Assembly (NCBI GenBank): GCA_019925095.2
Contig: CM034409.1
Span: 9,360,501 to 9,424,500 of the forward strand
DNA: 64,000 nt
Reading direction: 5' to 3'
From: Dendrolimus kikuchii
Taxonomy: Eukaryota > Arthropoda > Insecta > Lepidoptera > Lasiocampidae
In this document: in pieces, positions 21,150 through 32,380 of the stretch
How positions within the stretch are numbered: position 1 is the first letter of the stretch
How the letters are laid out: each line of letters begins with the position of its first letter
Notes under the pieces: model-generated
The model's database searches: none
Told to the model about the DNA's origin: nothing
The model's input: the letters and a program-made list of their open reading frames with translations, nothing else
Program-made: the position numbers and the translations under genes

Positions 21150-21390
21150 AATTTTTAACTGACTTTAAAAAGGAGGAGTTTCATATGTTCGATATTCAAT
21201 TTCTCCGTTTATTGTGGACCGATATTCAAAATTTTTCTTTTAATTGAAAGGGTGTTCCGAATCGGCCCCATTGACATGGCAGGATCTAATGAGTGGATTC
21301 CAGGGAAATCGAGAGGAACCCTCGACAGATGTTAACCGACTTCTTTGTTACACGATATCTTCGTCAATCGTAAAGCGATTTTCAATTTTT
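21150..21390 (+). repeat. E repeat, partial
   Basis: 'ttttaactgactttaaaaag' with 'gaggag' at the start, 'ggcaggatctaatgagtgga', 'gaaatcgagaggaaccctcg' and 'gttaaccgacttc' near 21331. Same family as 11155-11734 and 58470-58840 but missing the terminal foldback. Confidence 0.5.
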
Positions 21391-21510
21391 GAAGTGAAAC
21401 TTCTTTAGAAACGTGATTTGAACCTCGAAGAAACCAGAAAGCGACACTAAAAAGAGATAAATACATAAATATATAAGAATAAGCCTGCGAGAGTATGTGA
21501 TACGAGTTTT
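21391..21510 (+). mobile_element. Q MITE-like element
   Basis: Starts gaagtgaaacttctttaga, then 'aaagcgacactaaaaagaga' and ends near gcgagagtatgtgat. Copies at 39070-39185 (plus) and 62310-62430 (minus). It shares the terminal palindrome gaagtgaaacttc with P, which suggests a common transposase source. Confidence 0.65.
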
Positions 21511-21628
21511 ACGTTGTGAAGTACAGATTAGGGAGTCAATAAGACCGATGGTTATACATAGGCCCAATTTGGACCGAAATAAAGCTGACAATATTTTTTT
21601 ATAGACTAAAAATAAATATTTAACCAAC

Positions 21629-21840
21629 TTCTTTCTACATTGACTTATTTCTTGATCGTGTACTAGCAGAAGGTGATGTCAGGAGCCTTAAGAACAGACG
21701 AGCTTGCATGACAAGAGTTATGAATGTCAAAGAGGCAAGTGAGGTGTGTAAGAATAAGCCTAAATGGCACTCTATTGTTCGTGCTTACCCCGCAAGGGAA
21801 CTGGCGTGAAGTTATGTATGTATGTATGTTCTTTCTACAT
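21629..21840 (+). mobile_element. LINE-D copy with 12 bp target duplication
   Basis: ttctttctacat flanks the insertion at 21629-21640 and 21829-21840. The insert encodes, without interruption, DRVLAEGDVRSLKNRRACM, then TRVMNVKEASEVCKNK and the end WHSIVRAYPARELA with stop, followed by a gttatgtatgtatg tail. It differs from the copy at 55828-56026 at only three positions over about 175 bases, so both are young. Only the last ~50 codons of the reverse transcriptase ORF are present. Confidence 0.9.
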
Positions 21841-21843
21841 CTT

Positions 21844-22154
21844 TATCCCTGCAGGAACGGAAAAATAATACAATTTCCTGCGGCCGGGCGGCCTTTCGTA
21901 AGAAACGACAAAACAACCCACAGCTAGGTGGTAAGGTATTTACCCATCTGGATGGTTACCACCCCTGGTCTAGAGTATGCCACCATAATAACATTGAGTT
22001 GTGTTCCGGCATTAGCGACCAGGGTCCAGTCTCCCTTTAGAGAGCGACAGCACGTAGGTAGCGCCTCTGGTGTTACAAAAGTCTACAGGCCATCATAACC
22101 ATTTTCCGTTAGGCGGGCCATCTGCCTGTCTGTTGATCTTATGCAATAAAAAAA
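21844..22154 (+). mobile_element. hA short element, full length
   Basis: From tatccctgcaggaacgg to 'ctgttgatcttatgcaataa' with an A tail. Slightly diverged ('gcgcctctggtgttac'). It lies immediately right of the LINE-D copy. No target duplication was identified. Confidence 0.8.
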
Positions 22155-22185
22155 TCATTATTTAATTTTAAAAATGCAGTCTCTT

Positions 22186-22400
22186 AATAATAATAAATAA
22201 TAAAATCTTTATTTAATTGCCATTACAACATAATCCTATTACAAGTAAAAGGTACAAAAAAGACAGAATTGTCCAAAAAAACACAAGCTGTGATGTCAGA
22301 TTGCCAAGACCCCGCACTAAGATCAAACCTATGTTACAGTTAGCATTGGCAGCCATCCGACTGCAAGAAATTACTTGTAGTTAAAGGCTAATTTGTTACA
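22186..22400 (-). mobile_element. possible non-LTR 3' end
   Basis: 'ataataataaataataaaat' then 'ctttatttaattgcca': read on the minus strand this is an aataaag signal followed by a (tta)n tail, the usual style of a LINE 3' end. The body is not matched elsewhere in the window. Confidence 0.35.
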
Positions 22401-22496
22401 TACAGAGAAAATTCTGAATCCTAAACTAGCAAAACTGTAAAGTATTAGGATTCAGATGATATTATATTTATATTTAAGTGTCTGCATAGTATAGGG

Positions 22497-22565
22497 TTTG
22501 TACGTACGTATGCATGCGTGTGCGTGTGTATTTGTGTGCGTGCGTTCGTGCGTGCGTGTGTGTTA
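22497..22565. repeat. GT/GTGC low-complexity run
   Basis: Alternating gtgcgtgtgt-type sequence, potential Z-DNA. It abuts the P element. Confidence 0.85.
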
Positions 22566-22571
22566 AAATAA

Positions 22572-23047
22572 AATGGAAAAGTGGCAAAACGAATCGCAAT
22601 AAAATTTTAACTTGAAGTTTCACGGGCAGATTGTTAATGTACTTGTCCAATTTGAAAACCTACCCGTAAAACTTCAAGTTAAAATTTTGTTGCTATTCAT
22701 TTTGCCACTTGTCCGTTGAGATTCGTTTTTCCACTTGTCCGTTGAAGTTTCACTTCTATTATGTGCCCCAGCACACATTTCGATTTTTCGCAGGTTTACT
22801 GCAAATTATTATTTGGTTAGGTTAGGTACATTAATGAATGCATTTTTTATTTTAAAATATTTCATTTTATCAAACAAAACAACTGAATTCGATCCGGAAC
22901 CAAAAAATGCATCCATAGTCTACTCTAAAATTATGCCGCCTCTCACCACGTCTAGTTTAAATTTATGCCGCTCCTCCACGCGGCCGTAACGCTTTTTCGT
23001 GACAGAAAAATCCTAAGACCGTAATTATATAGAAGTTTCACTTCAAA
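22572..23047 (-). mobile_element. P palindromic MITE-like element, rearranged
   Basis: Minus-oriented copy: 'tcgatccggaaccaaaaaat', 'ctcaccacgtctagttt' and terminal atagaagtttcacttcaaa at the right. The left part repeats 'ccacttgtccgttga' twice (about 22707 and 22732), so the foldback arm has been partly duplicated. Confidence 0.75.
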
Positions 23048-23924
23048 AACCTGGATCAAAATTGCCCATTCAATAATAAGCACACTCAGTTATAAACAAA
23101 CAATTCTATATTCAATAGAAACCAGCCGGTGCTAAACTTAAGTGTTCCTAACATTCCCCTATACGTTTCGAGGCCTAGACAGTCTAAAGTCTATTGCTTC
23201 ATTATAATGGTTTCCTTGATTATTATTAGGTTATTTGATTTATATATCTTCATACTTTCATATCCCATTACATTATAATTTCCCAACTCTGATCCCAGCT
23301 GAATATTTTATAAGTAACATCATGGCAACATATTTACGCTAGTTTCTTTATATGTTATAAGAATTTATTATCAAAATCTGTTTTATATCCAATTGCGAAG
23401 TTATAGCTGTCAAAAATATAACTTGATATGAAGAAAACCCTGTCAGTTACTGCACAGCTAAAGTTTAAAAGAGTACAAGAAAAGCACTTTCCTCACGTCG
23501 TATAACAGAAAAGGTAACAGGTGTTACATATAAGTACTTATGTCAGCAGTTTTAAAAGTTGTAATCTTCTTAAAGGTCGTGTCTAAAATGAGTTGCTTTG
23601 CTGATATAGACATTGTATATTGTGAAAGTCAAAGTGATTCTCTTTTGACTTACATAATCGACTTTATTTTTATTAACGACGTCTGCTTTTCACGCACATT
23701 TACTTCTGTTATCATCGATCCTATGTCATGAGAATTTAAATCATCGCTATTTTATCTATAATTATGACCTCTTTTTTATAGTAATTAGTTTTAGTTTTTA
23801 ATTTTAGGTTTCTTTTTCATACTGTAGGTTAATTTATATATTATATAAAATTATCCTTTTTAATAATAACAAAATATGTTTTAAATAAAAAAATATGTTT
23901 CAAATAATAATAATAAATAAAACC
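23048..23924. other. unassigned AT-rich sequence
   Basis: No gene or repeat recognised. Confidence 0.4.
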
Positions 23925-24550
23925 GCAGGGGGGCTTTGTGGCGAAGCCTTAGGTGAGTAGCGACACCTCGTACCTGACTCCGGGGGCCAAGGCAAGGCCC
24001 CCACCTCCGTGCTTGCCTTAGCCAGCCGGCACGGAATGGAGATCGCTAGAGCTAAGACTCAAGCTCCAGGGGTAGAAGTGATAAATGGCATCACGTCAGA
24101 AGTAGCTTCAGTGAACCTGCAGCCCACCTCTCTACACCCTTTAGCCACTCAAACCCATGTTGCCCCTGCCTTCTATGGCATTTTTTGGGGCCTATGCAGG
24201 GAGTGGCGAGTCACCGTCTGCCCATTTTTCCATGTTCTCGGAACATTGCGACGGGCAGACGCCATATTCCCCATATTCCCCGACCTCTAGTACCACTAGC
24301 AGTTCACCCCAATAGCCCGGTACTTTTTTGTCTTCATTTCCCACAATAGTCCTACACTGGCCGGGGTTTGTCCTTGGGTGCATTACTATATGGTGTAGAC
24401 AGGGATAATCGCCGGTCAGTGTCACGCCACATTTACATTAAATTTGTCAAAGGGCCTCTACGTGTTGGCCTTGCCATGGCCCCACGCAAGCCCTCCAAAA
24501 GTCCGCGCCATTTCTATGGCCCGTGGTCTACAAAGACATACATAATAATA
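23925..24550 (+). mobile_element. LINE-G: GC-rich non-LTR 3' region
   Basis: A sharply GC-richer block ('gtagcgacacctcgtacct', 'ccagccggcacggaatggag', 'gataaatggcatcacgtcag') with short open frames on both strands but no recognisable domain. It ends with the 95-base block also found at 10452-10548, followed by A/T-rich sequence. Best read as the long 3' untranslated region of a non-LTR retrotransposon. Confidence 0.5.
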
Positions 24551-24711
24551 AAATCATCGCTTCCCGAGCTATTTATATATTTGAAGTGATATTTTAAGAG
24601 ATACATGCAATTATTTTCACAACACAATCTATACAAATTGTAATGACAAAATAACAGCTTTTTACTAAATGCATATACGGTACTTTTATCAAAAAATCAA
24701 AATTTTAAAAT

Positions 24712-24860
24712 GTTGTCGGTCTGTCTGTTTATTCCATCTAATCTCTGAAACGGCTGAACCGATTTGCACGGGACTTTCACTGGCAGATAGCTGTTATAAG
24801 AGTCCCCGCTATTTTTCAAATTAAAATATCCATGCGGACGAAGTCGCGGGCGCAGAATTA
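24712..24860 (-). repeat. R6 RTE-like fragment
   Basis: Minus strand 'gcgcccgcgacttcgtccgc' then 'atggatattttaatttg', ending in 'aacagacagacc'. Layout as for the other RTE-like pieces. Confidence 0.6.
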
Positions 24861-25189
24861 CATATTTTTTTAGGTTCGAAAATATAACCACAATTCCTAT
24901 TGAATTTATAAATATTTTTGTCATTCAAATAAAATATTATTTATTAGGGTTCCATAGCCAATAGTAAAAGAAAAACTTTTTAAATTTTGTTATGATAATA
25001 TAATATGATATGATAGTCAATCCGCCTGTTGGTCTGACGTTACATGTTATAGCCAATTTTTTGAAGATTATACATTAACTAAAACCATACTAAGTGTCTT
25101 ATAAGTGCCGTTACACAATATATAATAAGATCCTTATAGGCAAATTTCAAAGATTTCATAGTGATTACGAATGAAGGTTTGAAAAAGAT
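24861..25189. other. unassigned sequence, possible old repeat
   Basis: 'agggttccatagcc' and 'cgcctgttggtctgacgt' resemble a common insect repeat, also hinted at near 46010-46090. Too diverged to define. Confidence 0.25.
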
Positions 25190-25590
25190 CAGTGCGCCTT
25201 GACTTATTGGGGAGTATCGTTAGTCAAATCGACGCGGCTATGTTTGACTGCGCCGACATCGACGACCATACGTCCTTCCACGGGATTGCCCCACTACTTG
25301 CACCGCCTCCAGACCATCAACGTACCTGGCTGCCACCAGAAGACACAGATGGCCACCGAATGCCAACTAAGCCACAGAAGTAGCAATGTAAAGCTCGCGA
25401 AGGCCATCGGACGCCGCAGATTGGCCAACGTGAGCTGAGAATCCATCGCTATGTAAGAAAAGTTTCAGCGCCTCCGAATCCAGTTACAGAGTGGCTTGTT
25501 GCCCAGCGAGTTGCAGCCGGGGCAAAAAGGTACAATCTCAATGCTCCAACATCCTCAATTGGATGTAGAGGAAGAAGAACTGGAAAAAAA
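25190..25590 (+). pseudogene. coding-like GC-rich island, unidentified, probably transposon-derived
   Basis: An open frame from 25192 reads LDLLGSIVSQIDAAMFDCAD and on to a stop at 25381. After a frame change, text such as VSAPPNPVTEWLVAQRVAAG follows near 25470. GC content is well above the flanks. About 340 bases downstream, 'aataaagattgattgattga' (25929-25955) looks like a LINE 3' end with a (gatt)n tail, so this may be the C-terminal coding end of that element. I do not recognise the protein. Confidence 0.35.
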
Positions 25591-26344
25591 TCTTGAAAAC
25601 ATACTTTTTAGTAATTTATTTTTATTTAAGTGGAGTACGATGAAAATTCAGCGTATATTTCCTTAAAGATGTATTTAGTTTGTAATTTCATGACGTATTT
25701 TCAATTAGATGCTCTTTAAAGTAAGTCACCTCTATGCAACTTTCAACTGTGTAGACTAATGCGCACTTTACTGTTGTTTTTAGTATCAAGTTTTTACATA
25801 AGTTATTATAAACATTACATTATAGACATAAAAGTGAATGTAAGTATTTGCACGTCATGTAAATGATAAAACATACTGGAAACTTTATATTATGTAATAA
25901 TACCTATTCATGTGCCTATGTTTTTGCAAATAAAGATTGATTGATTGATTGATAAAAAAAGAACTCAAACATTTCCAATTTTACAGACTACGACGTTCTT
26001 CTTTCACTTTTTTCCAATCATTTGAATTCAGATTTTAATTTATGACAATAAATAAAAGTCTGTCTGCGATTTAAATACACATGCCAGTTTTTTTTTCTCT
26101 ATCAGTCTATCTGAATGTTTCTTATGAATAGAATTTGAAATGACTCAACGGGTTTTAATGAAAATTTTACGGACCATAACCAAAATTTTGATTTAATTTA
26201 CGTGTATATTTCATGTCGATATCTTGCAGGGTTTAGAAGATATAAAAGTTCAAGTTCCGCCCCACCAAAGTGGCGACCACAGGCTCAGCTGTGCAATTTT
26301 GAAACATAGCAACTAACATTTTTTCAAACGTTTGTGTATTTAGA
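25591..26344. other. AT-rich sequence with a (gatt)n LINE-style tail
   Basis: 25929-25955 carries an aataaag signal and 'gattgattgattgatt'. The stretch 26090-26300 resembles an old RTE-like fragment ('ctatcagtctatctgaatg', 'gacccat'-type blocks) but is too decayed to classify. Confidence 0.35.
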
Positions 26345-26520
26345 AAAAGAAAGAAAGAAAGAAAGACTTTATTTGAAGAAATAGTGACTTAATTACATTC
26401 CTTATACATACACATACATGTACACAGAGCATATTATGAGAATTTATACGTCAAATTTTCAGCAAACAAGGTTTGCACTCAGCGTATTTCTGTGCCGGAA
26501 TTATATCCGACACAACGATG
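26345..26520 (-). mobile_element. LINE-C 3' end
   Basis: On the minus strand: 'gttgtgtcggatataattcc', 'gctgagtgcaaacc', 'tttcttcaaataaagt', then a (cttt)n tail. It matches 53195-53385 over about 165 bases. The hairpin arms are partly conserved. Confidence 0.75.
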
Positions 26521-26534
26521 ATTTATTTATTGTC

Positions 26535-27165
26535 TTAATATCAATTTGCTTATTGCTAAAACACATAGACATAGACATAGACAAAACGTTATTGTTCACC
26601 AAAACAAAAATTACCAAAAAATGTACAACAAGACAATAGTTACTTCGTAAAACAAAAGGCGGCCTTATCGCTAAAAGCGATCTCTTCCAGGCAACCCGAC
26701 TCACAGGAAATTCTTAAATTATCTATAATTATTATGCAACAAAGAAAAGGAAAAAAAATGACATACATGGACAGCAGATTACAGTCTATTGTAAACTAGC
26801 ATATACATTATTGCGTAAGACTTACATAATGATTTCTAAGTGAATTTTTAAATATGGCAAAAATTTAGCTTTTCTGACATCAGTAGGCAAAGAGTTCCAA
26901 AGTAAGACAGCCTGCATGGCGAAGGAGTTGGAATAAAAGTTGAATAGAGTGCAGGTGCCATTAACAGGAGATTATTAGTGGAGCGCAAATTGAGTGTATG
27001 TGACGTATGAAGGAAGTTAAAACATTCCTTAAGATAAGGAGGAGTATAAGGGATAAACAGTATACGATATAGTAAGTTGAGAAGATGAGCATTCCGGCGA
27101 AGTGAGATAGGCGACCACTCGAGCTTTTTGCGATATTCAGAAACGCGGTCACATAATGACTAGCA
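26535..27165 (-). mobile_element. LINE-B: reverse transcriptase C-terminus and 3' UTR
   Basis: The minus strand encodes CDRVSEYRKKLEWSPISLRR then LLNLLYRILFIPYTPPYLKE, followed after a frameshift by SNSFAMQAVLLWNSLPTDVR and a TAA at 26822-26824. This is the typical C-terminal end of a jockey/CR1-type non-LTR polyprotein. The 3' UTR holds the stem-loop block 'agagatcgcttttagcgata' 'aggccgcc' and ends in a ctatgt repeat near 26570. 5'-truncated and frameshifted. Confidence 0.8.
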
Positions 27166-27169
27166 AATT

Positions 27170-27440
27170 GTTATATCACTCCCAATAAGCTTATAAGTGG
27201 TTTGAAATGACATATCGTTGAAGTTCGTGACATTGTTTATGCTTATGGTATACATTTTCTTAGAATGCACTTGCTAGGGTTTGAAAGAGCACAACTGCTC
27301 GTCAGTTATAATATAATCAAGTATCACATGCTTGGGACTAATATTGTATCCAATCGTGTGCCCATTATACACATTCAGGGATTCTAATAAGGCACACGGT
27401 TTCGTAATGTGTCTCTCACGTGTTACGCGGCTATTTTGTT
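27170..27440 (-). pseudogene. decayed coding-like segment in frame with LINE-B, unidentified
   Basis: Upstream of the recognisable LINE-B protein, the same minus-strand frame runs about 90 codons with only two TAG stops: HITKPCALLESLNVYNGHTI, then YNISPKHVILDYIITDEQLC, stop, KKMYTISINNVTNFNDMSFQ. It does not resemble the usual reverse transcriptase text before this C-terminus. It may be an older coding sequence that LINE-B landed in, or chance. Confidence 0.3.
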
Positions 27441-29162
27441 AGGAAAGCTCGTAATGATTACTACAATGAGAACAATTTTGTGTGGAACAACTTATAAGAG
27501 GTAATGCGTTTTTTGTTTATTTTTGTGTTTGATTTATGTTAGAAATTTAAAATAAATTTATGTAATCTCTGATTTGCCTTGGTTTTGATTTCCTGTGAGG
27601 TAAATTTATCAGTAAGGGAAAGTGCCTTTACCGTTTTTTAGCTACACGAAAATGGTCTTAGGAGACTGTCCATAATTCTTCGTGAAATTTTGAACCCTAT
27701 TCACAGATCACAGATACAGTTAGCGAGAAAAAGGCAATTTTACACAAAATAAATGTATGATCCCAAACGATCCTGTTTCTCATACTGATTAAAAAGTTCT
27801 ATCGGACCAACCATCGTTGGAGATTCATAGATTCAGAAAATGCAAAAATCTTTTGCCATACATCCTATTAGAAGATCAACTTACCTTTTTTATTTATGAA
27901 ATCTTTTTATTGACTGAATTAAAAGATAACTTTGAGGTTTTACAACCACCTCAAGCAGCACTGATGCAATATTGATGTGAAAAATTATTAACTTCTGCTA
28001 TAATAGACGTGTCCTTATGTCTAATGTTAAAATATGCATACGTCTTAAACAGCCTAACTTTGTGTAGTATCGTATATAATTAGTAGAGCTATTAAACATA
28101 GCATATTTGTTAGAGAACTGGATTTAAAAAAGTTACAACATTGATTGCAGATTACATTATTTTTCTCACTTCCTCCGCCTTTATGGGTATGGCTTCTTTT
28201 TTACTTTTCTTTATTGTCAGTTATATTTACTACTTTCTAAAACTTAAAAACGTGGGGGAGGGGATTTGGATGGGATTTATTTATTTAACATTCTTCAATT
28301 ATATTATGTTACTGTCTTAATTTACTAATGCCATTTCTTAGGCGATTACATTGACCACTAGTGATGCTTATTCATGTTCTGTAGTGAGTAGACCGCTTAT
28401 AACTTGTACCACACAAACCCGCGCCCATACACTCAAAGTCGGACATTATCTATTACACGATGTTCTATTATGAAAATCATTAGCGTTCTATTACAGCTTT
28501 TAGGAAATTATATTTAACAACGCTTTTAGTTTTGTTGCATTGTTGTTCACCGTGAAATACTCTGTCTTCTTAATTGAATCTAGTTAGCGGCTACCTCTGA
28601 TCGTTATTTTTTGTATTTTTTTTCTATAACGTGCATCGTCATGATAATACTTTCTTGTCCAATGTTGTCCATTAGTAGTTTCCAACTGTGAACAAATGGG
28701 TGTGACATACAAAGACAGATTGTAATGTCTGTGTGGCAGTGGCAATTTAAAAAGTGATGTTGCGAAACCGATACTAACTCTTTACAGGTATTTCATTACC
28801 CTTTTAAATTTTGTAATCTATTTATCACGCTAATTCTGTTGTACGCCTCCCGGTAAAACATCATAAATCCTTTTTTCTATTGTTTGTATTTCATGCGCAT
28901 TCTTAGAAGCTTTAAATTAAATTTAATTAAGCTGCCAAGTTAAGAATTCCAAGAACCAGTGGGTGGGCACGTTACTTGCCTATGCTACAAATATATAAGT
29001 TCGGTCAGCTGGGGACTGAGTTAGTTATGTTTCAACTGCGATCCAGGTATACCTAATATACTTTCGGAGCGAATATGTTATAACGACAGACTTTGCGCGA
29101 TTTATGCGCTTACGTTTTTCTACTCAACGGGTTGGATGTATTTGGTTGTATTTGTAAGAACT
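27441..29162. other. unassigned AT-rich sequence
   Basis: About 1.7 kb in which I recognise no gene, repeat or signal. Confidence 0.4.
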
Positions 29163-29327
29163 ATAATATACAACGGACTACTCTGGGGCCGATCCCAGAC
29201 ACCCAGACCATAGTAAATAACGGAGAAAATTTGTTTCCGGTTATCATGACAAGAATCGAACCCAGAATCTTGACGTTGCAGTAAGGTAGGCCGGCAAAGG
29301 CTTAGACCGCTCCACCACAGAGACCAA
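29163..29327 (-). mobile_element. T2 tRNA-derived SINE, best copy
   Basis: On the minus strand: 'gtggtggagcggtctaagcc' (A box region), 'tctgggttcgattcttgtc' (B box), 'ttatttactatggtctgggt' and the end 'agtagtccgttgtatatt'. About 165 bases. Non-coding pol III-type unit. Confidence 0.8.
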
Positions 29328-29547
29328 ATACTGAACATGATTTTATGAAACTTCACACAGTTTATACATCAGAAATTAGGCTGGTTTGCGCGTCGCCCCG
29401 AGTTGCTGTCCAAAGTACTACGCACTACCCCTAAAGGTAGCACTGAATAACAGCATTAGACTATCTAATATTGCGGTGTATGGTTGCCGGTTTGTATAAT
29501 GAAGCGACTATTGTAGCACATTTTATATTTAAAAGTTCACATTATCT
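29328..29547. other. unassigned sequence
   Basis: Nothing recognised. Confidence 0.4.
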
Positions 29548-30260
29548 ATATATATAAAAGTAAGTCGTATTAGTTACAACCTTTATAATTCAAAAACGGC
29601 TGGACAAATCTTTATGATTTTTGTGTTTTTGAAATTGTCTTCGTCCGGAATAGGATAATAAGTATTAAAATGTGATATCTATATATATGAAAATCAATTG
29701 CTTATTGCTTGATTAATTCGTTAGTCTCGCTAAAACTCGAGAACGGCTGAGCTGATTTGGCTAATTTTGGTTTTGAATTATTTGTGGAAGTCCAGGGAAG
29801 GTTTAAAAGTTGGGTAAATATGAAAAAAATGTTTTGAATATAGTAAAAAACAACAATTTCACTTTCCCTTAGAAACTATTCCCACCTGTCAAACATTTGA
29901 TGTTCGTCCCGTCGTTCAGAAACTAACGTTGTTTATTTATTGATTCTGAGGCGGTACGAAGTTTGCCGGATCAGCTAGTTCATCAATAAAAAAATAATCT
30001 TTAAAAAAACATCAGTCACAACATGACTTTAGCCATTCAATTTTTATGATCTTTCCCGGCTGATTTCGGCAATGGTGACTGCTTTAAACTCATTTTCATT
30101 TCTCTGATTTAGGTGAGTTATTTTTGTGTGTATTCAAGTGGGTCCCGGAATGATTTACATTCACTACTGGACCCGGTAGGTGGCGCCGCTGAACACCTCT
30201 TTAACGGTGGGATCTATTTTGATGATTTTTTTTGTGTTCAAGTAGATTCGAGAATGGTTT
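29548..30260 (-). repeat. R1 RTE-like copy split by R2
   Basis: 29548-29678 matches the 3' part and 29980-30260 the 5' and middle parts of the R1 copy at 59342-59775, all in reverse. In the 59 kb copy the two parts are contiguous ('attgatgaatatcatatttt'). The R2 element at 29679-29979 separates them here. Confidence 0.75.
29679..29979 (-). repeat. R2 RTE-like element nested in R1
   Basis: 301 bases from (minus strand) actagctgatccggcaaact to 'ttttcatatatatag'. Similar to 107-355. It marks the unit boundaries of R2 because the empty R1 site is present at 59 kb. Confidence 0.8.
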
Positions 30261-30657
30261 AGATTAACAATTGGTCCCGATAAAAGAAGTGCGCCGGAGA
30301 GGCAAAGCATGCGGCCAGTACCGCGAAGGCGTCTTGCCACGATTACAACGCTGACGCAATATGTTGGCCGCTACAATATCTTTTAAAAGTTCATATAACA
30401 AAAACTCCAGATTTTTCACATAAACCATCTCGTAGAACATTAACTTGGCATGTTATTAAAAATAATTTGGAACACACTCGAATTGATTTGCCAGTCTGTT
30501 GGGCAACTGCGATGCGTATTTCCGGTAGCGTATACAGAGACGCGCCGGGTGTACCCTACTTCCTTGGAGAATCTCACACCGTACTGTCATGACGAATGTG
30601 ATAATACAGAATTATTATTTAAATTTTTCTTAATGTAAAATCTTGCACATTTTACTT

Positions 30658-30767
<110 letters not shown>

Positions 30768-30776
30768 TATACACTT

Positions 30777-31021
30777 AAGCGGCGCCAATATGCAACCTTC
30801 AGTGAGAGTTATATGTATGTGCCATTTGCTGTTGAAACGCTGGGACCGTGTGGTCCTGAGGCCATGAGCCGATAACAAAATTTATCAAAACGACTCATCG
30901 ACTCTTCAGGTGATCAGAGGGTTGGGGCCTACCTCGGAGAACAGATCAGTATGGCAATCCAGCGAGGAAACGTAGACAGCTTTTAGGGCACCTTACCCAT
31001 AGATGACAGTGACCTAGGCTC
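30777..31021 (+). mobile_element. LINE-E: C-terminal domain of a non-LTR ORF, two stops
   Basis: Frame from 30777: [20 protein letters not shown] then [11 protein letters not shown], stop, QNLSKRLIDSSGDQRVGAYL, ISMAIQRGNV, stop, GTLPIDDSDLGS. This [12 protein letters not shown]…ISIAIQRGN type of domain follows the reverse transcriptase in a widespread non-LTR group whose clade I cannot name with confidence. Copies: 53400-53660 (minus) and 56809-57075 (plus). Confidence 0.7.
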
Positions 31022-32047
31022 TTTGTTGTAGTTATAATCTTGAGGGTAGAATTGAGGGTATAATATTTAAAAAGAATATTTAATTACAATTATCTATTAC
31101 AAGTCTTTTTCATAACATTATTATATGTTTTTAGGTACACCTAGCTGCGAAATACAGAAAGAAGGTTAAACCGAATTATTTTTGTTACCTTTTGATATAA
31201 GGATAACACTAAAAAGTCCTCTTTATTACGGCACAGTGAAAATTCAAGCTACAAATGACATAACAGTTGATTTATGCAGAAGCGTCGCGAGCTTAAAGTG
31301 TAGTAGTACCTAGACTAAAGTTTTACAGTATGTTAAGGAATATTTATGTTCATACCAAATCTGGTGCCAAAAAGTCATGCGTGTAAAATAAAGTTTTAAA
31401 ACATTTTTAGTATTTTAGACGATAAGGCGAATTCAATTATATTTTAACGAAATAATACATTGTAGGTACATAAGATATTAATGGGAGTTTATGATCGGAA
31501 TTTTAAAGGTAAGCATTTTATTTTAAAAAAATGTGTATATAGATAAGGTAAAGGTAGGTCGAAAAATAATAATAGTTCTAAATCAATTTTTACTCGAGCA
31601 ACCAAACATAGATTTCATGATTTGTATGTAGAAATTAGCAATATTATATTATTATACATATTTATTGTTTTGAAGTATTCGTTTATAAGTAAGGATATAC
31701 TTATTTACAATAAGTATATCCTTACTTATTGTAAATTTCAACTACTTTGTGAAAGGAGCCTTTTTGAGTTGCTACAAGAACACTCTTGCTTGTCGTAGGT
31801 CAAAGACCTGGTTTTGGTCTTGGTGGTTTGGATGAAGCTTTTGGTGCTTGGTCCGGCATTCGCCTGATGCTTTGTTTGAAAATAAAACTTGAATATTCAA
31901 GCATACTTGACACTAGCTGCACAAGTCATGCGTGGTTATATTTAAAAAATCTTGTACATGAGCCTGAATTACATGAAACAAAATAATTTCACAGCTTTCT
32001 ATACAAATGTATTCATAAATGTATATATTATAAAATTGTAACAGTCT
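31022..32047. other. unassigned AT-rich sequence with one hairpin
   Basis: A perfect 17 bp inverted repeat, aagtaaggatatactta / taagtatatccttactt, lies at 31687-31703 and 31711-31727. The remaining open stretches show no motifs. Confidence 0.45.
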
Positions 32048-32287
32048 AGTCTTTTGTTTCTCAGGTTTTTTGTGATTGTCTGTTTGTTCGGGATTCACGT
32101 AAAAACTATTGGGCCGATTTCGATGATCAATAGCAAATTCATGGACTTAAAATACTTGATACTTTATATTCCGGGACTCTTGCGACAATTTTTATGGGAA
32201 TGGTTTAAAGTGATCAGAGTGAAAAAGTCTGATGCTGTTCATATTCTATCTGTCCAATGTGGACGAAGTCCCGGACAAATACTAGTA
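32048..32287 (-). repeat. R3 RTE-like fragment
   Basis: 'gattgtctgtttgttcggga', 'aaactattgggccgatttcg' and 'tgtggacgaagtcccggaca' correspond to the R3 tail and head in reverse. Internally deleted. Confidence 0.55.
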
Positions 32288-32380
32288 TAATATATTTTCG
32301 AATATATTTTTAAAGTATATGCCGTGTCACTTCCGATTTTGATACGGAACAAACTTTTCTTTTCTTTCTTTATTATTTAA

